The notes under the pieces: generated by a model
Told to the model about the DNA's origin: nothing
The model's input: the letters and a program-made list of their open reading frames with translations, nothing else
Database searches by the model: none
Part shown: in pieces, positions 43,865 through 52,912 of the stretch
Position numbering within the stretch: position 1 is the first letter of the stretch
Layout of the letters: each line of letters starts with the position of its first letter
Source of the DNA: Flavobacteriales bacterium
Lineage (GTDB): Bacteria > Bacteroidota > Bacteroidia > Flavobacteriales_E > Vicingaceae
Length of the DNA stretch: 64,000 nt
Assembly: GCA_029262875.1 (NCBI GenBank)
Contig: JAJCYO010000055.1
Location: 26,011 to 90,010 of the forward strand
Direction: 5' to 3'
Made by a program: the position numbers and the translations under genes

Positions 43865-45196
43865 CTAAATAGCCCCAACAGACTTAAGCTCTAAGTATTT
43901 ATTTATCGTGTTTATGGAAAGTTCTTTTGGATTGCATTTTATGGATTGGATTCCATGTTTTTTTAGCTCCTTAACAATCTGGTCTTTTTCTAAAATAAAC
44001 TTTTTTGCAATCGTTTGCTGATAGATGTCTAATACTGTTTTTGCTTCATGTTTAGAATACGCGTCAAGCTCTGTATTTTCAAAAAACATTACAATTAATA
44101 GGTGGTATTTATTTAACATTCTTAATATAGGAACAACTCTTTCAAGGGCGTAGAAACTGTCAAAATTGGTATATAAAAAAAGCAAGCTTCTATTGGGTAT
44201 TGATCGCCTTACATTGGCATAAAGAAGCTCATAGTTGGCTTCAGAATAGTTGTATTTTTCTTTGTACAGAGAAAACATCAACTTTTTTAATTGCATATTA
44301 GACTTGTCTGCTTTTAGAACGGTGTCAACTGATTCGGAAAAAGTGATAAGCCCTGCATTATCTTGTTTTTTTAAGATGATGTTTGATAAGGCTAATGAGG
44401 TATTAATGGCATAATCTACCAATGTTAAACCATCAAAAGGCATTTTCATTATTCTACTTTTATCAATAATAGAATAAACCTGCTGGGATCTTTCGTCTTC
44501 AAAATGATTGGTCATTAATTCATTAAGCCTACTTGTTGCTTTCCAGTTTATGTTTCTTGGGTCGTCTCCAGAGACATAGGATTTTATTTGATCAAACTCA
44601 TAACTTTTGCCAACCTTTTTCATTTTATTATCACCCTGAGTAAAGGATGGGTGATTGAGCGCAATTAACTCTTGCTGTTTCATTTGAAGAATTGAAGGGT
44701 AAACGGCTGTTTTAAATTCAGCAAAAGAAGTTTCTTTTTTCTGGATAAAAAAAATGAAAGAACTTATCATTGCATGAATATTTCCGAAAGAATACTCTCC
44801 ACGAACAAGAGGGGTTAACTTATACTTTATGGTGTCTTTGTCTAACTTACCGAGAGAGGTCTTAATGTTAAAGTCTCTCTCCCCTAATTGATAGGGAAGC
44901 TCGTCAATTATTTTTATTGTAAGGTTTAGGTTGGAATTATTTTCGATGCGAATGAAAATACTGTTTTCATCACTAAGAGATAAAACAGAAGAAACAGTTC
45001 TTTTTACATCAACGATGTTTCTTTTAGTATAAAGAAGAAAAAAATCAACAACAAAAAGAGCAACGGTTATCACCAATGCACAAAGAGCAACAAAAAAGAG
45101 GAACTCAAAAAAAAAAGAAAAAAAGAAAAAAAGTACGATACCTCCAAGCGCATAAAATATGCGATCCGTAAGGTATAGGCTTTTAATCAGTTTCAT
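43865..45196 (-). CDS. DUF58 domain membrane protein
   Basis: A 443-residue protein with two N-terminal transmembrane helices (about 15-50, rich in Phe and Leu). The DUF58 signature lies mid-protein: GKSYEFDQIKSYVSGDDPRNINWKATSR in segments, followed by a VWA-like C-terminal half (YSIIDKSRIMKMPFDG, LDYA region). DUF58 proteins work with MoxR ATPases. The gene starts 22 bases after the moxR-type gene and closes the operon. Role in envelope assembly or stress is inferred from family context. Confidence 0.9.
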   Translation of the reverse strand: MKLIKSLYLTDRIFYALGGIVLFFFFSFFFEFLFFVALCALVITVALFVVDFFLLYTKRNIVDVKRTVSSVLSLSDENSIFIRIENNSNLNLTIKIIDELPYQLGERDFNIKTSLGKLDKDTIKYKLTPLVRGEYSFGNIHAMISSFIFFIQKKETSFAEFKTAVYPSILQMKQQELIALNHPSFTQGDNKMKKVGKSYEFDQIKSYVSGDDPRNINWKATSRLNELMTNHFEDERSQQVYSIIDKSRIMKMPFDGLTLVDYAINTSLALSNIILKKQDNAGLITFSESVDTVLKADKSNMQLKKLMFSLYKEKYNYSEANYELLYANVRRSIPNRSLLFLYTNFDSFYALERVVPILRMLNKYHLLIVMFFENTELDAYSKHEAKTVLDIYQQTIAKKFILEKDQIVKELKKHGIQSIKCNPKELSINTINKYLELKSVGAI

Positions 45197-45218
45197 GGCT
45201 TGTTAACTTTACTCCTGT

Positions 45219-46316
45219 TTATCGTGGAACCTCTATCTTTTTAATGATTTCTTTTATCACAGAATCAATTGTTATTCCCTCCATTTCTTTTTCAGGAGAC
45301 AATATAATTCTATGGTTTAAAACAGGATAACAAACAGTTTGTATATCATCCGGAGTAACAAAGTCTCGCCCCCTCAAAGCAGCAACGGCTTTTGAGGTTT
45401 TCATTATGGCCATAGAAGCCCTCGGTGACGCCCCTAAAAATAGACTTCCGTTGTTTCTTGTCTCATTAACGATTGTAGCAATGTAGCTAATGAGCTCACT
45501 TTTAATGTGAATTTTTTCGATAATGGCATTACACTTTTCAATGTCTTTTGGTTTAACGACACTACTTACTTGCCCAGAATGGTCGTTGGAAAAATCATTT
45601 TTAAAACGCTCCAAGATGTTGACTTCATCTTCTAAGCTTGGATAGCCAACCTTTAATTTAAATAAAAAACGATCGAGCTGTGCTTCAGGCAACTTATAGG
45701 TTCCCTCCTGTTCAATAGGGTTTTGAGTTGCCACAACAAAAAAGGGAAGGTCCAATTTATAGGTTACGCCATCCACCGTTATTTGCTTTTCTTCCATTGC
45801 TTCAAAGAGAGCCGCCTGGGTTTTTGCAGGAGACCGATTTATTTCATCTATTAGAATCAAATTGGAAAACACAGGTCCTTTTTTAAAGGTAAACTCAGAT
45901 TTTTGTAGGTTAAAAACGTTAACACCAATTAAATCTGAAGGCATTAAATCAGGCGTAAACTGTATCCTTTTGAAATCGATATGCATGCATTGAGCAATTA
46001 GTTTTGCAGTTAGTGTTTTAGCAACACCAGGAACTCCCTCTAATAAAATATGACCACCAGTAAGCATTCCTGCCAAAATCAGCTGTATAAGCTCATCGTT
46101 TCCAACAATTACCTTTTGTATTTCAGTTTTTGTTTTTTCAAAAATATCATTAACAAAAGTAATGTCCGGATTTGTTTTTGGCGCAAAAGAACTTGTGCTC
46201 TCTGCTTCAGGGGAAGCCTCAGGGTTGTTGTTTTCTGTAGGTTTAGTTTCCTCTGGCGTGCTGGCCGTTTCCTTTTCTTTGTTTTCTTCTGATTTTAATT
46301 CTTGGTCTTTCATCAA
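45219..46316 (-). CDS. MoxR-family AAA+ ATPase
   Basis: A 365-residue cytoplasmic AAA+ protein. The first 45 residues are a Glu/Pro/Ser-rich low-complexity tail not typical of MoxR cores. The ATPase core has Walker A LLEGVPGVAKT, Walker B LILIDEINRSPAKTQ and sensor ATQNPIEQEGTY with the arginine-finger region LPEAQLDRF. MoxR ATPases act as chaperones that mature or regulate VWA proteins encoded nearby, here the DUF58 protein. It overlaps the DUF4350 gene by 4 bases. Confidence 0.94.
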   Translation of the reverse strand: MMKDQELKSEENKEKETASTPEETKPTENNNPEASPEAESTSSFAPKTNPDITFVNDIFEKTKTEIQKVIVGNDELIQLILAGMLTGGHILLEGVPGVAKTLTAKLIAQCMHIDFKRIQFTPDLMPSDLIGVNVFNLQKSEFTFKKGPVFSNLILIDEINRSPAKTQAALFEAMEEKQITVDGVTYKLDLPFFVVATQNPIEQEGTYKLPEAQLDRFLFKLKVGYPSLEDEVNILERFKNDFSNDHSGQVSSVVKPKDIEKCNAIIEKIHIKSELISYIATIVNETRNNGSLFLGASPRASMAIMKTSKAVAALRGRDFVTPDDIQTVCYPVLNHRIILSPEKEMEGITIDSVIKEIIKKIEVPR

Positions 46317-47551
46317 TTACAGTTTTTATAATATTGCTCTACAACGGTGTGTAAATTAATTAAATCTTTCGAATTAGCCATTGGACTATAGCGTACCTTT
46401 CTAAAATGATCAAAGAGGGTGTTAATGGTGTCTTCGTCTATTCCCGATTTTGTAATAATATTACTGATTAGTTCAGGTTCTTCAGTGGTTGTTATTATCC
46501 CATACCGACTTCTCAGGTGTGCCATTAATAAGACGTACATCTCATTGGCAATTAATTTGTGTTGTCCTTTTTGAAAATACAAAACGCCCACAGCCTTGGT
46601 GTACTCTATTGTCGTATTTGTGTTTTTTTGTAAGATAGGAATGATACGCTGCTCTCTTTTTGTTCTAAACAATAAGTAAACGAGAATGGTGATCAAAAAT
46701 AAATACCAAGCCCACCTTAAAGTATAGTGTGAAAATAAAAACTGAAGAGGGTTTTCCGAAGACAGCCCCTCTTCGTTGTTTGGGTTAAAAGAAGGTTTTT
46801 GACTGGTTTCATCCCAGAAAATTGGTCCGCTGTTTAAGTGAGACAGAATATTGCTCGCATTGGTAAAACCATTTTTTTGTATGATGTTGTAGTTCGTAAA
46901 TAATATTGGATTTGAATGTACTATGACCCTCCCCTTTCCCCAATTAAAAGAATAACAATTTACTTCATCGTTAAGAAAAGAAATAGGTTCAAAGCCATAG
47001 GTAGAGAGCGTGTCGCTTAAGTAGTTTTTATAATAGATGCTCCAATAAAGAGAGCTGGTATCTTTCAAGTATTGGTAATGAAAAGAAAGCTTCTCTTCCA
47101 CTTTTTTGTCTTTAAAAGAGACGGAAACAATGCTATCAAAAGTATAATGATAACCATGAATAGAGTCTGTATGTGGAAGAAGCATTCGAGTTACTTCTAT
47201 GGGAGCACTATTGGAGGCAATGAAAGCGTTATTGCCGTTTTCTACATATTTTAAAATGTGTATAGCCCTTAGAGAGTCAATGTATAAATGATCTCCTAAA
47301 GCAATATAATTGGTGTTAGAGACAGTGGTGTCCAACGTTTCATTAAATGAACGCTTAATGTTGGTCATTTCATTTTCACCATTATCAAGCAAATCATAAA
47401 AAACCTTTAGTCCGTAGGGTTGATCATTTCCTTTTTTATAAGACTCAGTCCAACTGTATTTTGGAGAATACTGCTTGGCGTAGTAATAAAACAAAGAAAT
47501 GGCCGCAACAAAAACAGCAACAAAAATGATAATGATGATGTTTCTATTCAT
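46313..47551 (-). CDS. DUF4350-type membrane protein
   Basis: A 412-residue protein with an N-terminal transmembrane helix (about 4-23) and a second helix at about 277-295 (WAWYLFLITILVYLLF). The region between is periplasmic and contains the DUF4350-like core (QPYGLKVFYDLLDN, NAFIASNSAP, GKGRVIVHSNPILFTNYN). The C-terminal 115 residues are cytoplasmic. It lies between the DUF4129-like and MoxR genes with 8- and 4-base overlaps, so it belongs to the same complex or pathway. Confidence 0.86.
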   Translation of the reverse strand: MNRNIIIIIFVAVFVAAISLFYYYAKQYSPKYSWTESYKKGNDQPYGLKVFYDLLDNGENEMTNIKRSFNETLDTTVSNTNYIALGDHLYIDSLRAIHILKYVENGNNAFIASNSAPIEVTRMLLPHTDSIHGYHYTFDSIVSVSFKDKKVEEKLSFHYQYLKDTSSLYWSIYYKNYLSDTLSTYGFEPISFLNDEVNCYSFNWGKGRVIVHSNPILFTNYNIIQKNGFTNASNILSHLNSGPIFWDETSQKPSFNPNNEEGLSSENPLQFLFSHYTLRWAWYLFLITILVYLLFRTKREQRIIPILQKNTNTTIEYTKAVGVLYFQKGQHKLIANEMYVLLMAHLRSRYGIITTTEEPELISNIITKSGIDEDTINTLFDHFRKVRYSPMANSKDLINLHTVVEQYYKNCN

Positions 47552-48224
47552 TTATTTTTAGTTGATTTTTAAAACCGTCAAAAACAGGTTGTAACTTGCT
47601 AAACCCATCCTTTGTTATTTGTTGCTCTCCATACCAAACAGGCTCAAAAACCAAAACAATAGATTTAAACCCGTCTTTTGTAACAATGTCTTTAATTTCA
47701 GAATAGTATTCCCAGTTCGTTTTCTCTTTTGCCCAAACAATAGCGTTCCGTTCAGACAGAAGCTTTATTATAATTAAGAAATTAATTCGAAGAGCAATGT
47801 GATAATTTTCTTGACGGATAGCTTCGATGAGCAGTTGATCCAAATCTATTTCATGCATTTTTTCTTCTATCTCCTCAATTGACTCAATGCTTATGTCTTG
47901 CTTTTTAATGTTGGGGTTTTTATTTAGATTGCTTAATATTTTAATAATGAGAAACAAAACGAGACCAACAACAACAATGTAAAAAACATATTTCAGCCCA
48001 CTCCAATCATAACTTAATGAAGGGCTAGAAAGACTATTCGTGTTTTGTGTTTCGTCTTTTTGCTCTTCATCGGGCTTAACCTCTTTGTAATTTTCAGTAT
48101 AATCAATTCCTTTGGTTGATTTTTCCCATTCAGATTCTTTAATGACGGGAGAATCTTGTGCCATTAAAAAGGGCAAAACAGCCAGCAGGCTTAGAACAAA
48201 AAAATATGTTTTTAGGCCCCTCAC
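47544..48224 (-). CDS. DUF4129-like membrane protein
   Basis: A 226-residue protein: signal peptide or first helix at about 7-22, an acidic periplasmic linker, a transmembrane helix at about 78-96 (YVFYIVVVGLVLFLIIKIL) and a cytoplasmic C-terminal domain with LLIEAIRQENYHIALRINFL and WAKEKTNWEYYSEIKD, which resemble DUF4129. Overlaps SpoIIM by 4 bases and the DUF4350 gene by 8 bases. No enzyme motif is visible. Confidence 0.8.
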   Translation of the reverse strand: MRGLKTYFFVLSLLAVLPFLMAQDSPVIKESEWEKSTKGIDYTENYKEVKPDEEQKDETQNTNSLSSPSLSYDWSGLKYVFYIVVVGLVLFLIIKILSNLNKNPNIKKQDISIESIEEIEEKMHEIDLDQLLIEAIRQENYHIALRINFLIIIKLLSERNAIVWAKEKTNWEYYSEIKDIVTKDGFKSIVLVFEPVWYGEQQITKDGFSKLQPVFDGFKNQLKINE

Positions 48225-50122
48225 TCTTTCGCTGTTATGTTTTTTATCCTAACCAACAGGTCTTTTGCAGTATGTGTTTCTTTTAATGTATAATACAAAA
48301 CGCATGATGATGCGCTCATTAAAATTAGGTAGGACAGGAAGCTAAAAGAGATTAAAAAAGCGGAAAAACCAAGAGACAAACTATTTGCAATCTCATCATC
48401 ATCCGTTAGGCTCCAAATAATTCCTGTTTTAACAATAAGGGAGTCAAAGATTGCATTGATGGAAAAAAAGAATAGGCTTAACAAGGCCGAAATTAAAAGA
48501 GATAACGCAATAAATTTAAACCAGTTGTTATTCAGTAAACTACTTGTTTTTCCTGCAGCGGCAAAAAAATTAATATTTTCATTTGAGCTAACACTTGACA
48601 TTAAAATAAGCAAGGGCAATAATAAAAACGCTAAGAAAACAAACCAGCCATTACCAATAGCAATTAAACCAACAAAAACGGGTGTACACAAGAAAAAAGA
48701 AAGGGCAGAATAACTAAACGAAGTGTTTTTGATGCTAAACTTTTCTTCTGGAGCCGTTAGTTTGAGCTTGGTAAAAAGCGTTGAAAACACAAAGAAAAAC
48801 AGAAAAAACAATCCGGATATAATAGCAACAGCAGGGAGGGCGCTGTAATTAAAGTAATCTGCAATAGTATACGAAACATAGTAATAGTCCGCTTCAAAAA
48901 ACAATCCGATTTCATCTGTGGCAACAATTATTGCAAACAACAAGGAACAAGGCAGGACAAACGTTAAGTAAAAACCTAAACTCTTAAAATATACGCGTAG
49001 TGATTCCGAAAAGAGTTCGGCTATCGATAGAATTTTATTCGGATTAAAAGGATTTTTTTTCACATAAACAGGGGCAACATCTAAACTGTCTTCTACAAAA
49101 GCTGTTTTTTTAGCGACCCATCGAGGATACCAAACAAAGTAAACAATAATAAAAGCAAGCGAAAGTAAAATAAATGAGAGCCTTAAAATGTTAGGTATGT
49201 CGGTATGCCGGGTAAGAAACCCCTCAATAAAAGCTGCTAAAAAGATTACAGGACTAATTCCCATAATTATTTTCAGGCCATTTCTTGCGCTCATTTTGAA
49301 AGCTTGAAGCCGAGAATATGTTTTCGGAAATAACAAGCCCTTCCCAAGAGTTATTCCTGCACCACCAGCAATGATTATTGCTGAAATTTCGAGTGTTCCA
49401 TGGGTCCAAATGGAGAGGAAAGATTTTCTAAACAGGTTGTCATCAAAAAAGAAATAATGGAAAAACCCACGAATTGCTCCATCATTCGCCATCATTTCAG
49501 TTAAGACCTCTTTTTCAACAAAGAAAAATTGGAAAACACCAACCATAACACCGTTGTACATCATAATTACCAAGCTACCAATTGATGCAAAAAACCCTGA
49601 GAAAAAGGTTCTAAAAGCAACAAGTAGGTTGTTCAAAAGAATGGGCAAAAATGTCTCCATTTCTCCATCATCAGCATAGACATGCATTGGGCTTCCGCTT
49701 TCAATATTTTCATTGGTCATGACGATATAGGAGTCACCTAAAATGGTATTGGCAAAACTTGGCTCATAAATGCTGGTGATGACCCCCAAAATAAAACAAG
49801 ACCAAAAAACCAAAAAGGAAATTAACATGGGCCGCCTGGAAGCGTACATAACCTGCGGTAATTCTTTTTTCCAAAAAGAGGCAAAAACAGACCATTTATT
49901 TTTTTTTGCCTTATTAATATCGTTGAATAAAAGCTTTGCTATTCCATTTAAATAAAGCTTAACAGATCGGTTATTGTAAAAGGTCCGAGAATAGGACAAG
50001 TCGTCTGTTATTTGAACAAAAAGCTTACTTACCTCTTGAGGGGTTGCATCTTTTTTCACAAGGTTTTGTTCAAAGTGTTTCCACTTTTCCTTATTTTGTT
50101 CGATAAAATCAGATTCTTTCAT
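48221..50122 (-). CDS. SpoIIM-family multi-pass membrane protein
   Basis: A 633-residue inner-membrane protein. The first 95 residues are soluble (KESDFIEQNKEKWKHFE). A stage II sporulation protein M-like domain follows at about 100-330 with helices and the conserved THGTLEISAIIIAGGAG segment. The second half has six or more further helices and is less conserved. This species does not sporulate as far as the sequence shows; SpoIIM homologues are usual in MoxR clusters of Bacteroidota. I place the start at 50122; a longer frame to 50203 would run into the divergent RDD gene. Confidence 0.88.
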   Translation of the reverse strand: MKESDFIEQNKEKWKHFEQNLVKKDATPQEVSKLFVQITDDLSYSRTFYNNRSVKLYLNGIAKLLFNDINKAKKNKWSVFASFWKKELPQVMYASRRPMLISFLVFWSCFILGVITSIYEPSFANTILGDSYIVMTNENIESGSPMHVYADDGEMETFLPILLNNLLVAFRTFFSGFFASIGSLVIMMYNGVMVGVFQFFFVEKEVLTEMMANDGAIRGFFHYFFFDDNLFRKSFLSIWTHGTLEISAIIIAGGAGITLGKGLLFPKTYSRLQAFKMSARNGLKIIMGISPVIFLAAFIEGFLTRHTDIPNILRLSFILLSLAFIIVYFVWYPRWVAKKTAFVEDSLDVAPVYVKKNPFNPNKILSIAELFSESLRVYFKSLGFYLTFVLPCSLLFAIIVATDEIGLFFEADYYYVSYTIADYFNYSALPAVAIISGLFFLFFFVFSTLFTKLKLTAPEEKFSIKNTSFSYSALSFFLCTPVFVGLIAIGNGWFVFLAFLLLPLLILMSSVSSNENINFFAAAGKTSSLLNNNWFKFIALSLLISALLSLFFFSINAIFDSLIVKTGIIWSLTDDDEIANSLSLGFSAFLISFSFLSYLILMSASSCVLYYTLKETHTAKDLLVRIKNITAKE

Positions 50123-50173
50123 GGGCCTTGTCTGCGAAGTGTCCAATTTAGACAATAGATTTAATATATAAAA

Positions 50174-50896
50174 GTGAATAAGATTGAAATAACAACGACC
50201 CAAAATGTGACAGTTGAGTACGAATTGTCATCACTGATCTCTAGGTGTGTGGCTTTTTTATTAGACGTTGTAATATTGACGGTAAGCGGCTTAATAATCG
50301 CGCTAATTGTCCAGGGTATTTTTGGAAGGGCGGCAGACATTGTGATGTACTTTACATTATTTCCTGTTATCTTTTTTTACAGCTTAGCATTTGAGCATTT
50401 TAATAACGGACAGTCAATCGGAAAAAAGGCCTTAAACATTAGGGTCATAAAAGCAGATGGAGAAAAAACACATTTTTTAGACTATGTAATGAGGTGGGTT
50501 TTTAGAATAGTGGACATTTATAGTTTTGTTGGTGCCGTTGCTAGTTTGGGAATTTTAGCCTCTTCAAAAAATCAACGATTAGGAGATTTTTTGGCCAACA
50601 CCGTTGTAGTTAAAGTTGGTAAAACGGAAAGAATGAAGCTGCAAAATCTTATGCGACTGAATAAAATGAAAGCATATACACCAACCTACCCCCAGGTAAT
50701 AAAAATGAAGGAAGAATCCATGCTAATTGTAAAGGAAACCATTGAGCGAAGCACTAAAAACCCTAATTATGCACATCAAAAAGCATTGGAGCTATTGGTA
50801 AAAAAAATGGAAAAAGAACTAACTCTTGAGGCACCAAAAGACAAAATACTATTTCTAAAAACCCTTCTTAAAGATTACGTAGTCCTCACACGTTAG
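50174..50896 (+). CDS. RDD-family membrane protein
   Basis: A 240-residue protein with three hydrophobic segments in the first 150 residues (about 28-50, 55-75, 108-130). The RDD signature is near the first helix (SRCVAFLLDVVIL) and later in NNGQSIGKKALNIRV and KNQRLGDFLANTVVVK. The last 75 residues are charged and cytoplasmic. Start is GTG. It is divergent from the SpoIIM gene with 51 bases between, a pairing that recurs in MoxR clusters. Molecular role unknown; some RDD proteins are ion antiporters. Confidence 0.87.
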   Translation: MNKIEITTTQNVTVEYELSSLISRCVAFLLDVVILTVSGLIIALIVQGIFGRAADIVMYFTLFPVIFFYSLAFEHFNNGQSIGKKALNIRVIKADGEKTHFLDYVMRWVFRIVDIYSFVGAVASLGILASSKNQRLGDFLANTVVVKVGKTERMKLQNLMRLNKMKAYTPTYPQVIKMKEESMLIVKETIERSTKNPNYAHQKALELLVKKMEKELTLEAPKDKILFLKTLLKDYVVLTR

Positions 50897-50911
50897 GCCA
50901 ACCCTACAATG

Positions 50912-50978
50912 TTAACATAAACTTAACATAGAAGTAAATATCTCATAACATCGCGCTTACTATTACCCTATATTTTTG
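50912..50978 (+). promoter_or_regulatory. Pho-box-like repeats and -7 box before the porin gene
   Basis: Four hexamers at exact 11-base pitch: TTAACA (50912), TTAACA (50923), GTAAAT (50934) and ATAACA (50945). A 20-base gap then leads to the -7 box TATTTTTG (50971-50978), so the last repeat takes the -33 position. Same repeat type as at pstS and the PhoB-like regulator. Confidence 0.65.
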
Positions 50979-51016
50979 TGTTGTATTTAATTAAACAAAT
51001 AACACTAACTAAAAAG

Positions 51017-52222
51017 ATGAAGAAAGTTAATTTATTATTAATAGCAGTAGGCCTAACAATATTTACGTTTGCACAAGACACTACAAACAATAAGTTTGGA
51101 AAAGGGCTATACAATGTTGTAGCAAAGGATAATTCGTATAGTATGAAGTTTGCGGTAAGAATGCAATCCTTGTATATCGGAGAGTGGGATGTAAATGATT
51201 CAACAGGCGTTGGTGCGGGACGTTCGCAGTTTTTAATTCGTAGAGCAAGACTAAAATTTGGGGGGCACGCATTTAGCCCAAGACTTAAGTATAAGATGGA
51301 ATTAGGCCTTACCAATAGAGACATTTCAGGAGCATCATCACACACAAAAGGCGCTCCCCGAGTAATTCTGGATGCTGTTATCAAGTGGAATTTTTACGAA
51401 AACTTTACCTTGTGGGCTGGGCAAACAAAGCTTCCAGGGAATAGAGAACGTGTTGTTTCTTCTGCAAACCTTCAATTGGTTGATCGGTCTAAATTAAATT
51501 CTAACTTTAATATTGATAGGGATATGGGAGCACAATTGAGGCATCATTTTACCTTAGGTGAAAAATTTACGGTTAGAGAAATTGTTTCTGTATCTCAAGG
51601 AGAAGGACGAAATGTAACTGATGCTAACCTTGGGGGGTATCAATATACAGGAAGAATAGAGGTTTTACCTTTTGGAAAATTTGCAAGCAAAGGCGATTAT
51701 GTTGGGTCTTCTGTGAAACGAGAGGAAAAGCCAAAATTAGCCCTGGGTGGAACTTATGACATGCATGATAGGGCTGTGAAAACAAAAAGTAATCAAGGAA
51801 GCTACATGGAAAATGACGAAGGTTATTTTGAAACAGATGTGGTAACAGTTTTTGGAGATATGATGTTTAAATATGGCGGACTATCTATAATGGGTGAATA
51901 TGCCATAAGAACTGCAGAACAGGATAGCGCGATGAATTCAGATGGAACAAAAACGGGAGATGTTGTTGCTGTTGGAACAGGAATGAACCTTCAAATGGGT
52001 TACATGTTCAAAAACAACTGGGAAGTTGCCGGAAGATACACGCTTACAGATTGGGATACAGATGTTACTGGAAAAGAAGCACAAACACAGTATACTTTTG
52101 GAATTTCAAAATTCTTTGCTGGACATAAATTAAAAGTACAGTCAGACATTACCTACAGCACAACAGTAGATGATCCTGATAGTGAATTAATGTATCGACT
52201 ACAAATTGATATTCACCTTTAA
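51017..52222 (+). CDS. Phosphate-type (OprO/OprP-like) outer-membrane porin
   Basis: A 401-residue outer-membrane protein with a signal peptide (about 1-19, IFTFAQ). It has the OprP/OprO-type layout: FAVRMQSLYIGEW, then QFLIRRARLKFGG, LWAGQTKLPGNRERV, and barrel strands such as FGDMMFKYGGLSIMGEYA, ending with LMYRLQIDIHL. OprP-like porins pass phosphate or other anions. A Pho-box-like array directly upstream supports a phosphate role. The start at 51017 gives a normal signal peptide; an earlier Met at 50978 would overlap the -7 box. A terminator follows. Confidence 0.86.
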   Translation: MKKVNLLLIAVGLTIFTFAQDTTNNKFGKGLYNVVAKDNSYSMKFAVRMQSLYIGEWDVNDSTGVGAGRSQFLIRRARLKFGGHAFSPRLKYKMELGLTNRDISGASSHTKGAPRVILDAVIKWNFYENFTLWAGQTKLPGNRERVVSSANLQLVDRSKLNSNFNIDRDMGAQLRHHFTLGEKFTVREIVSVSQGEGRNVTDANLGGYQYTGRIEVLPFGKFASKGDYVGSSVKREEKPKLALGGTYDMHDRAVKTKSNQGSYMENDEGYFETDVVTVFGDMMFKYGGLSIMGEYAIRTAEQDSAMNSDGTKTGDVVAVGTGMNLQMGYMFKNNWEVAGRYTLTDWDTDVTGKEAQTQYTFGISKFFAGHKLKVQSDITYSTTVDDPDSELMYRLQIDIHL

Positions 52223-52240
52223 GGATATCTAAACCAATAA

Positions 52241-52268
52241 AAAAAGCCCTCTAACCAGAGGGCTTTTT
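52241..52268. terminator. Bidirectional terminator between porin and carbonic anhydrase
   Basis: A perfect 12-base stem AAAAAGCCCTCT/AGAGGGCTTTTT with loop AACC, A-rich on one side and T-rich on the other, so it can stop both convergent transcripts. Confidence 0.92.
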
Positions 52269-52286
52269 ATTTAATAGGCTTTTTTG

Positions 52287-52901
52287 TTAACCTTCAAGGA
52301 ACGAAACAGCACCATTTTCTACGTGGTATATTGCTCCAAGGATTTCAATTTTACCTTCTTTTTCCATTTCTGATAAAATTTGACTTTCATTTCGAATTCT
52401 ATCCATGGATAATTTTACATTCTCAACAGCCACTTTTTCTACTGGTATATCATTTGAGCCTTTTGTTAACCCAAGAGAATCAATTGCGGGGTCAATTTTT
52501 TGTAATAAAGGCGTAATGTTTCCAAGCTCTACATTGTTACATGCAGCGGTTACTGCGCCACACTTTGTGTGTCCCATTACAATAACAAGTTTAGAACCGG
52601 CAACTTTACAGGAGTACTCTATTGAGCCCAACACGTCCTCATTAACTATGTTTCCAGCAACCCTTACACTAAAAACATCCCCTATCCCTTGGTCAAAAAC
52701 CAATTCAACAGGAACCCGAGAGTCTATGCAGCTTAATATTGCTGCAAAAGGATATTGGCCATCACTTGTTTCATCAACTTGATTGTTTAAGTTCCTTTCA
52801 GCTTTTTCGCCCTGAAGAAACCTTTTATTTCCCTCCACCAAAATTTCATATGCGTCTTTAGGTGTTAGGCTATCTTGTATATTTTTTGTTTGTGTTTTCA
52901 T
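52287..52901 (-). CDS. Beta-class carbonic anhydrase
   Basis: A 204-residue beta-carbonic anhydrase interconverting CO2 and bicarbonate. Zinc ligands: Cys58 (LSCIDSR, with Asp60-Arg62 catalytic dyad), His111 and Cys114 (MGHTKCGAV). No signal peptide, so cytoplasmic. The start is placed at 52901, 11 bases after the SulP stop; a longer frame from 52955 would overlap SulP. Cotranscription with SulP suggests bicarbonate uptake and use. Confidence 0.95.
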   Translation of the reverse strand: MKTQTKNIQDSLTPKDAYEILVEGNKRFLQGEKAERNLNNQVDETSDGQYPFAAILSCIDSRVPVELVFDQGIGDVFSVRVAGNIVNEDVLGSIEYSCKVAGSKLVIVMGHTKCGAVTAACNNVELGNITPLLQKIDPAIDSLGLTKGSNDIPVEKVAVENVKLSMDRIRNESQILSEMEKEGKIEILGAIYHVENGAVSFLEG

Positions 52902-52912
52902 TTTTTTAATAT

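Noticed and set aside
50123..50203. N-terminal extension of the SpoIIM gene
   Set aside because: It would overlap the divergent RDD gene; the later Met at 50122 fits the soluble N-terminus.
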